53,354 nucleotides of DNA from contig JAFYYI010000004.1 of NCBI GenBank assembly GCA_017557665.1, positions 1 to 53,354 on the forward strand, written 5' to 3'. Both the position numbers and the translations under genes were made by a program. Below the pieces are notes generated by a model, which saw only the letters and a program-made list of their open reading frames with translations, had not been told where the DNA came from and did not search any database. Shown here in pieces: positions 48,065-53,354 of this stretch (positions are counted from its first letter, which is position 1; each line of letters starts with the position of its first letter). The DNA is from Muribaculaceae bacterium (GTDB lineage Bacteria > Bacteroidota > Bacteroidia > Bacteroidales > Muribaculaceae).

Positions 48065-48934
48065 ATGGCAAAAGAAGTTGATCTTTCATCGCGTGAATGG
48101 TGTGACCTTGTGTTTGAAGGGAAGAATAAGGACTTCGGTGCTTATGTCATCCGTACGGAATCGCCCAAGCGTCACAATATGGCTGTGCTTTGGACTATTA
48201 TCGGCGCATTTGCTGTTGCTGCCCTCGCTTTTGGTTTGGTGAAAGCCAACCAGATTCTTGAGCAAAGAAGGCTCGCTGCCGAAGGTGAACAGAAGGAAGT
48301 CATCTTTGACATGAGCCAGCAGGAGGAAGAACCAGAACCCGAGCAGCAGCGTGTAGAGCCCGAGAAGCCCGAGGTGCTTCCCGAGGAAGTCTTGAAGTCT
48401 GTGAAAGTTACCGAGCTCGCCATCGTCGAGGACGATAAGGTGAAGAAGGAAGACGAGATCAAGACTCAGGAAGAGTTGAAGGAGACCGACCAAGCCTTCG
48501 GCCAAAAGGATAATGATAAAGGTACTGAGGACCGTAATCAAACCAAGACGCTGAAGAACGAGGTTGTTGTTGAGGAGAAGAAGCCTGTCGAAGAGAAGAA
48601 GGCTCCTGAGCAGATCTTTAAGTCAGTAGAGCAGATGCCCCAGTTCCCCGGTGGTGATGCTGCACTGATGAAGTATCTGAGCTCTCACATCCAATATCCG
48701 GCCATGGCCGCCGAGAATAATATTCAAGGTAAGGTCATCCTCCAGTTCGTTGTAGAGAAGGACGGTAAGGTTGGTGAGGTTAAGGTGGCTCGTTCAGTGG
48801 ATAAGGATCTCGACCGCGAGGCAATCCGCGTGGTTAAGACCCTGCCCAAGTTCACTCCGGGTCGTCAGAATGGTCAGCCGGTACGTGTATGGTACACGCT
48901 GCCTGTTACCTTCAAACTCCAGGGTACTAACTAA
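48065..48934 (+). CDS. tonB: Energy-transducing TonB protein
   Basis: A 289-residue protein with a cytoplasmic N-terminus of about 35 residues, one helix (about 41-62, LWTIIGAFAVAALAFGLV), a long periplasmic linker rich in Glu/Pro/Lys (about 70-185), and a TonB C-terminal domain (about 190-289) with MPQFPGG, NNIQGKVILQF and YTLPVTFKL. It links ExbB/ExbD to TonB-dependent receptors such as SusC-type transporters. The N-terminal cytoplasmic extension is longer than in E. coli TonB. The domain is nearly identical to that in the 12293-12895 protein. Confidence 0.92.
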   Translation: MAKEVDLSSREWCDLVFEGKNKDFGAYVIRTESPKRHNMAVLWTIIGAFAVAALAFGLVKANQILEQRRLAAEGEQKEVIFDMSQQEEEPEPEQQRVEPEKPEVLPEEVLKSVKVTELAIVEDDKVKKEDEIKTQEELKETDQAFGQKDNDKGTEDRNQTKTLKNEVVVEEKKPVEEKKAPEQIFKSVEQMPQFPGGDAALMKYLSSHIQYPAMAAENNIQGKVILQFVVEKDGKVGEVKVARSVDKDLDREAIRVVKTLPKFTPGRQNGQPVRVWYTLPVTFKLQGTN

Positions 48935-48962
48935 TCGACAATCGATTAAATCCTGAATACTG

Positions 48963-48994
48963 AAAACGGCACCGCGCAATGCGGTGCCGTTTTT
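48963..48994 (+). terminator. Terminator of the exbB-exbD-exbD-tonB operon
   Basis: Arms 48963-48975 and 48981-48993 are perfectly complementary over 13 bp with a 5-base loop, ending in a T run. Confidence 0.92.
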
Positions 48995-49227
48995 GTCTAA
49001 TGATATGTCACAATTGGAATTCCCTCGTCCCACCCTCGGTCGTGGCCAGTGGTCAACTGGCGGTAGTGCTACGTGCTGGATGAATGCGCCATGAAACGTA
49101 CTGGCGTGCTGGACTTGCTCCGTGAGACCCGTTCCCGGGAATACCGCAGTCCCTTGCAGTGCCACATGTGATGGTTTCAGTTCGCCCCACTATCCACAAC
49201 CTACAATTCCTGATTGATATCTCGTTA
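48995..49227. other. Unassigned gap of 233 bases
   Basis: No gene is supported here. It has a GC-rich middle part with the inverted pair CCAGT/ACTGG (49045-49059) and CGTGCTGGA occurring twice (near 49071 and 49105). It could be a decayed gene or unknown RNA; I see no promoter in it. Confidence 0.3.
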
Positions 49228-49683
49228 TTACATCAACTCGGTAGAGAAGTTGATGGACTGGATCTCGATGTCCAATTGGCGCAGCTGGCTCGACAGCTTG
49301 TCGATCTGCTTGCGCAGGGCCTTGACGTCGATCGTTGTCACATACTTGATCTCGCTGCGGGAGTAGCGCTCGCTCGTCGCCGTCGATGCCTGCCTAAAGA
49401 CTTCCTGCATCACGCCCACGCGCCTGGTAAGCACGTCGCGCTCGGCCATGAGTTGGGTGAGTGTCTTCTCGCCGCTCATGGTGTGCATGTTGGTCACATT
49501 GATGCGGTAGATGTATTCCTCCAGTTGCTTCAGGCAACTGTCCAGTTCCTTGAACAGGTCTTTGGGATCCTCGGCGGGTTCGTCACCCTCCTGTATCTTC
49601 ACGTTGTTGATCAGGCGCGATGTCAGTTCACTGATGCGCGTCTGCAGGTCCTTGCGGATGCTTAATGCTTCGGCTAGTTTCAT
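49228..49683 (-). CDS. DIP1984 family protein
   Basis: A 151-residue protein, mostly helical and without cysteine. The sequence follows the DIP1984 (septicolysin-like) family: MKLAEALSIRKDLQTRI at the start, VQ/KIQEGDEPAEDP and the pattern TLTQLMAERDVLTRRVG, then YSRSEIKYVTTIDV. It is a soluble, probably cytoplasmic coiled-coil protein; the function is unknown despite the family name. It is monocistronic with its own promoter. Confidence 0.85.
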   Translation of the reverse strand: MKLAEALSIRKDLQTRISELTSRLINNVKIQEGDEPAEDPKDLFKELDSCLKQLEEYIYRINVTNMHTMSGEKTLTQLMAERDVLTRRVGVMQEVFRQASTATSERYSRSEIKYVTTIDVKALRKQIDKLSSQLRQLDIEIQSINFSTELM

Positions 49684-49713
49684 ATCTTTGTCTGTTTAAT
49701 GGGTTATCTGTTG

Positions 49714-49746
49714 CAAAGATAATCATAAAATCCCATGCATCCCAAT
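49714..49746 (-). promoter_or_regulatory. Promoter of the DIP1984 gene
   Basis: Minus-strand -7 TATCTTTG (49721-49714) followed by CAAC, and a -33-like ATTG (49746-49743) 21 bases further upstream. It lies 30 bases before the start codon at 49683. Confidence 0.7.
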
Positions 49747-49752
49747 GATAGT

Positions 49753-49792
49753 CAAAGAAAAACCTGTGGTCCGAAACTCGGACCACAGGTTT
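49753..49792 (-). terminator. Terminator of the serC-serA operon
   Basis: Arms 49760-49773 and 49779-49792 are perfectly complementary over 14 bp with a 5-base loop; on the minus strand TTTTCTTTG follows. It is 25 bases after the serA stop. Confidence 0.9.
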
Positions 49793-49817
49793 GTTTCAAT
49801 TGAGAAGCGTCCTGTGC

Positions 49818-50735
49818 TTACTTGTTGACCTGGAAGCGGTTCCAGCCGTCCTTGAGGTGAGCTACCACCTGGTTGGCAGCGGCCAGACCGGCGTTGATGT
49901 TGGCCTCGGCGGTCTGGGCACCCATCTTCTTGGGGGTGAACAGCACGCGCTCGGGATACTTGGCCTCGAGCTCCTCGGCGTTGGCGGGCTTCACGTCAGC
50001 CACATAGCGGAAGTCGGGACGGCTTTCCATAGCCTCGGCCAGACCGGCCTCGTCGATGACCTCCTTGCGGGCGGCATTGATGAGCACACCGTTCTTGGGC
50101 AGCAGCTCAATGAGCTTCTTGCCTACCGAGCCGCGGGTCTCGTCGGTAGCGGGGATGTGAAGGCTCACGTACTGGTTCTCGCTGTACAGCTCCTCGACGC
50201 TGTGAACGGGGTGGATGCCGTCGGCTTCCATCACTTCGTCCTTCACCCAGGGGTCGAGGGCGCTGATCTTCATGCCGAAGCCCTTGGCGATGCGTGCCAC
50301 GCAGCGGCCAACGGCGCCATAGGCATGGATACCCAGCGTCTTGCCCAGCAGCTCGGTGCCGCTGGTGCCGTTATAGCGGTTACGGATCAAGGTTACCAGC
50401 ATACCCATTACCAGCTCGGCAACGGCGTTGCTGTTCTGACCGGGAGTGTTCATCACGCACACGCCGTGGGCGGTAGCCTCGGCCAGGTCGATGTTGTCAT
50501 AACCTGCACCGGCGCGAACAACCACCTTCAACTCGGGGGCTGCGTCAAACACTTCCTTGTCCACCTTGTCGCTGCGGACGATCAGACCAGCGCAGTCGGC
50601 TATAGCCTTGATCATGTCCTCGCGGGTGCCTTTCTCTACCAGTACCAGCTCGTGGCCGGCACCTTCAATCACTTCACGGATGCCCTGAACAGCTACGGGA
50701 GCAAAGGGCTTCTCGGTTGCAACTAAAATCTTCAT
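49818..50735 (-). CDS. serA: D-3-phosphoglycerate dehydrogenase, short form without ACT domain
   Basis: A 305-residue NAD-dependent dehydrogenase, first enzyme of serine synthesis. The nucleotide-binding loop is GIHAYGAVGR near residue 149, the substrate arginine lies in INAARKE, and the acid residue follows. Where the family has the catalytic His (P-H-I-G-A), this protein reads TPKKMGAQT, with lysine at the catalytic place. This agrees with the lysine-type (type III) PGDH described for Entamoeba. No ACT or regulatory domain is present. It lies 32 bases after serC. Confidence 0.9.
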   Translation of the reverse strand: MKILVATEKPFAPVAVQGIREVIEGAGHELVLVEKGTREDMIKAIADCAGLIVRSDKVDKEVFDAAPELKVVVRAGAGYDNIDLAEATAHGVCVMNTPGQNSNAVAELVMGMLVTLIRNRYNGTSGTELLGKTLGIHAYGAVGRCVARIAKGFGMKISALDPWVKDEVMEADGIHPVHSVEELYSENQYVSLHIPATDETRGSVGKKLIELLPKNGVLINAARKEVIDEAGLAEAMESRPDFRYVADVKPANAEELEAKYPERVLFTPKKMGAQTAEANINAGLAAANQVVAHLKDGWNRFQVNK

Positions 50736-50767
50736 GATTTATATCTGGAAATTAGCCTTTATCGAAA

Positions 50768-51835
50768 TTAATGATTGTTCTCAAACTCCTTCATGGCGGC
50801 AACGAGCACCTTCACGCTCTCCAGGGGAAGGGCGTTGTACAGGGATGCGCGGTAGCCACCTACCGAACGGTGACCCTTGATGCCGACGATGCCCTTGCTG
50901 GTGGCGAAGTCCAGGAAGTCCTTCTCCAGCTCCTTGTACTCGGGCTTCATCACGAAGCAGACGTTCATGATCGAGCGGTCCTCGGGCTTAACGGTGCCCA
51001 CGAACATCTTGCTCGAGTCGATGGCGTTATACAGATAGGCTGCCTTCTCCTCGTCGATGCGCTGCAACTCCTTCACACCACCGAGCTCCTTGTACCACTT
51101 CAGGGTCTGCAGGGCCGCATAGATGGGGAATACGGGAGGCGTGTTGAACATCGAACCCTTGTCAACGTGGGTCTTGTAGTTCATCATGGTGGGCAGCACG
51201 CGGTCAACCTGGCCCAGCACGTCTTCCTTAACGATAACGAAGGTGACGCCGGCGGGAGCGATATTCTTCTGAGCGCCACCGTAGATGAGGTCATACTTCG
51301 ACACGTCAACGGGACGTGAGAAAATGTCCGACGACATATCGGCTACCATGCGAACGGGCACGTCGTAGTCCTCGCGGATCTCGGTACCGTAGATGGTGTT
51401 GTTGGTCGTGATGTGGAAGTAGTCAACATCGGTGGGAATCTCATAACCCTTGGGAATGTAGGTGTAGTTGTCCTCCTTGGAAGAGCCCACTACGTTAACT
51501 TCACCAAACAGCTTGGCCTCTTTGATGGCCTTGTTAGCCCACGTACCGGTGTCCAGGTAAGCGGCCTTGGTCTTCATCAGGTTGGCGGGAACCATGTAGA
51601 ATTGGGTGCTGGCACCACCGCCTAGGAACAGTACCTTGTAACCCTCGGGTATGTCCAGTAACTCCTTGAACAAGGCCTCGGCCTCGTCAACAACAGCCTG
51701 GAACTCCTTGCTGCGGTGTGAAATCTCAAGAATTGACAGGCCGGTGCCTGCAAAGTCACGAATTGCGTCAACACACTTGTCCAGGGTGAACTGGCTCAGG
51801 ATTGACGGACCAGCATAAAAATTATGTTTCTTCAT
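50768..51835 (-). CDS. serC: Phosphoserine aminotransferase
   Basis: A 355-residue PLP-dependent class V aminotransferase. The PLP lysine is in [14 protein letters not shown]. Other conserved parts are [11 protein letters not shown] at the start and [11 protein letters not shown] for the phosphate. It converts 3-phosphohydroxypyruvate and glutamate to phosphoserine and 2-oxoglutarate. It is co-transcribed with serA. Confidence 0.95.
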   Translation of the reverse strand: MKKHNFYAGPSILSQFTLDKCVDAIRDFAGTGLSILEISHRSKEFQAVVDEAEALFKELLDIPEGYKVLFLGGGASTQFYMVPANLMKTKAAYLDTGTWANKAIKEAKLFGEVNVVGSSKEDNYTYIPKGYEIPTDVDYFHITTNNTIYGTEIREDYDVPVRMVADMSSDIFSRPVDVSKYDLIYGGAQKNIAPAGVTFVIVKEDVLGQVDRVLPTMMNYKTHVDKGSMFNTPPVFPIYAALQTLKWYKELGGVKELQRIDEEKAAYLYNAIDSSKMFVGTVKPEDRSIMNVCFVMKPEYKELEKDFLDFATSKGIVGIKGHRSVGGYRASLYNALPLESVKVLVAAMKEFENNH

Positions 51836-51904
51836 AATGTTAATTGAAATTAGAAGTTATAATAAAAAATGTATTGTTTCAATTATCGGTTTTTTTAACT
51901 GTGA

Positions 51905-51936
51905 CAAAGTTACGGCTTTTTTTTCATTGGCGCAAT
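51905..51936 (-). promoter_or_regulatory. Promoter of the serC-serA operon
   Basis: Minus-strand -7 TAACTTTG (51912-51905) and -33-like ATTG (51936-51933), 20 bases apart, give a leader of about 65 bases before serC. Confidence 0.7.
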
Positions 51937-51939
51937 ACC

Positions 51940-52130
51940 CCCCTAAAAATCACCTTTTCTGTCATTTTGTCAATTTGTAGGTTAAAACCGTGGATTTGTG
52001 ATTAATCGGGTGCCCGAAATCGGGGGTTTAGTGACAAATTGTCCAATCTCGCCATATTTTGTGGCAAAATTTTTTTTGGTGCATTTTTGCTTTTTTCACA
52101 GTAGGTGAAAAAAAACTGAAAAACCTCTCA
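51940..52130. other. Intergenic region between the divergent serC and gdhA promoters
   Basis: About 190 bases, A/T-rich, with a small palindrome CCCGA/TCGGG at 52013-52024 and a GCCA/TGGC hairpin at 52051-52065 followed by A/T runs. No gene is supported. Confidence 0.4.
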
Positions 52131-52137
52131 AAAATTA

Positions 52138-52167
52138 TTTGGAATTGGAAAATTTGACGTATTTTTG
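52138..52167 (+). promoter_or_regulatory. Promoter of gdhA
   Basis: TTTG at 52138-52141 and TATTTTTG at 52160-52167, 18 bases apart, precede a leader of about 100 bases. Confidence 0.65.
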
Positions 52168-52273
52168 TGACGCTTTTAGAAGACGTTGTGAGTTCATTTA
52201 ACGCGTCCGATAATTGAAGATGATTAATTAACTTTATAGTTTTATCTAATTAACAACTTTTTGTATTATTATC

Positions 52274-53354
52274 ATGAACGTTGAGAAAATTATGGCCGAC
52301 CTGGAGGCTAAACACCCAGGCGAATCCGAGTATCTGCAGGCTGTACGTGAAGTCCTTGAGTCCATCGAGGAGGTTTATAACCAGCATCCTGAGTTTGAGA
52401 AAGCCAAGATCGTTGAGCGCATGGTTGAGCCCGAGCGCATCTTCACTTTCCGCGTAACCTGGATCGATGACAAGGGTGAGGTTCAGACCAACCTTGGTTA
52501 TCGCGTGCAGTTCAACAGCGCTATTGGCCCGTACAAGGGTGGTTTGCGCTTCCACAAGGCCGTTACTCCCTCAATGCTGAAGTTCTTAGGTTTCGAGCAG
52601 ACCTTCAAGAATGCTCTTACTACTCTGCCCATGGGCGGTGGTAAGGGTGGCTCTGACTTCGACCCCGTTGGCAAGAGCGACGCTGAGATCATGCGTTTCT
52701 GCCAGGCCTTCATGCTTGAGCTCCGTCACAACATTGGTCCCGACCAGGACGTTCCCGCTGGTGACGTTGGCGTTGGTGGCCGTGAGATTGGCTTCCTCAA
52801 TGGTATGTATCAGAAACTCGCTCGTCAGTATCACACTGGCGTGCTCACCGGCAAGGGCATGACTTGGGGTGGTTCTATCCTCCGTCCCGAGGCAACCGGT
52901 TTCGGCGCTCTCTACTTTGTTGAGCACGTGCTCCGCATCGCTGGCAAGGACATCAAGGGCAAGAAGGTCACCCTCTCTGGCTTCGGTAACGTAGCTTGGG
53001 GTGCTGCCACCAAGGCTGTTGAACTCGGCGCTAAGGTCGTTGCCATCTCTGGCCCCGACGGCGTTTGCGAGATCCCCGAGGGCATCACCAAGGAGATGAT
53101 CGACTACATGCTCGACATGCGCGCCTCCAACCGCAACAAGGTTGAGGACATGGCTACCAAGTTCCCCGGCCAGGCTAAGTTCACTGCCGGCAAGAAGGCT
53201 TGGAGCGTTCCCACCGACATCGCTCTGCCCTGCGCATTCCAGAATGAGCTGAGCGAGGACGACGCTAAGGAGTTGAAGGCTAACGGCTGCTGGTGCTGCT
53301 GCGAGGTCTCGAACATGGGCTGCCAGCCTGGCGCAATCCACTTCTTCCAGACCA
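52274..53354 (+). CDS. gdhA: NADP-type glutamate dehydrogenase, 3' end cut by the window
   Basis: The first 360 codons of a protein of about 445 residues. The N-terminal domain has the substrate-binding segment GGLRFHKAVTPSMLKFLGFE, the catalytic lysine region PMGGGKGGSD and the aspartate region PAGDVGVGGREIG. The nucleotide-binding fold begins at VTLSGFGNVAWGA. It aminates 2-oxoglutarate to glutamate and is a main route of ammonia assimilation in Bacteroidales. The start ATG 52274 gives the usual MNVEKIMADLE N-terminus. The reading frame is open to the window end. Confidence 0.95.
   Translation, partial: MNVEKIMADLEAKHPGESEYLQAVREVLESIEEVYNQHPEFEKAKIVERMVEPERIFTFRVTWIDDKGEVQTNLGYRVQFNSAIGPYKGGLRFHKAVTPSMLKFLGFEQTFKNALTTLPMGGGKGGSDFDPVGKSDAEIMRFCQAFMLELRHNIGPDQDVPAGDVGVGGREIGFLNGMYQKLARQYHTGVLTGKGMTWGGSILRPEATGFGALYFVEHVLRIAGKDIKGKKVTLSGFGNVAWGAATKAVELGAKVVAISGPDGVCEIPEGITKEMIDYMLDMRASNRNKVEDMATKFPGQAKFTAGKKAWSVPTDIALPCAFQNELSEDDAKELKANGCWCCCEVSNMGCQPGAIHFFQT

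Noticed and set aside
49683..49690. Plus-strand TATCTTTG promoter element
   Set aside because: It matches the -7 consensus but overlaps the start codon of the DIP1984 gene and no plus-strand gene lies downstream before 52138.

Overview
The window is a chromosomal segment of a Bacteroidales bacterium, probably Prevotellaceae- or Muribaculaceae-like. The evidence is the recurrent promoter signature TTTG-N18-21-TAnnTTTG upstream of many genes, the near absence of Shine-Dalgarno motifs, a six-gene Na+-NQR operon, an exbB-exbD-exbD-tonB operon with long ExbD proteins, BspA-type surface proteins, and the tig-clpP-clpX order. I cannot fix the genus from sequence alone. No rRNA, tRNA or CRISPR array was seen.

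Layout. 1-3173: a BspA-like surface protein with C-terminal dockerin-type repeats, in a cassette bounded by 192-bp direct repeats and inner inverted repeats. 3200-4700: two YtxH-type proteins, a small holin-like membrane protein and a basic unknown protein, behind a well-formed sigma-54 promoter. 4720-9320: an ECF sigma factor, then trigger factor and ClpPX. 9366-13490: RecQ followed by three small exported proteins with related N-termini, two of them ending in TonB C-terminal domains. 13600-24800: envelope biogenesis and repair (two parvulin-type PPIases around an M16 peptidase, an OstA/LptA-like protein, MutL, a PHP phosphatase). 24822-29653: SGNH hydrolase, AlbA-type regulator, small LRR protein, DUF3127 protein, dipeptidase. 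29800-31115: guanine deaminase. 31138-37130, minus strand: a Gfo/Idh/MocA oxidoreductase coupled to a radical SAM enzyme, a secreted dockerin-tailed protein, a sigma factor fused to an outer-membrane beta-barrel, and a RAYT-like HUH protein. 37265-38917: a 57-residue membrane protein, a Skp/OmpH-like lipoprotein and a flavodoxin lipoprotein. 39056-45300: the nqrABCDEF operon behind a tandemly duplicated promoter module. 45497-48994: the TonB energising operon. 49228-51936: a DIP1984-family protein and the serine pathway pair serC-serA. 52138-53354: the first 360 codons of an NADP-type glutamate dehydrogenase, cut by the window end.

How they fit together: NQR makes a sodium gradient and ExbBD-TonB energises outer-membrane uptake. 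Skp/SurA-type chaperones, the OstA-like protein and the M16 peptidase maintain the envelope. Tig and ClpXP handle nascent and damaged proteins. The strongest candidate for something undescribed is the 557-residue protein at 34224-35897. It joins a complete ECF sigma factor, one membrane helix, a periplasmic linker and a C-terminal beta-barrel in one chain, so a transcription factor may be tethered across both membranes. Other notable points are the repeat-bounded BspA cassette, the sigma-54 promoter with a candidate enhancer site, the duplicated promoter module before nqrA, and palindromes inside and upstream of the RAYT-like gene.
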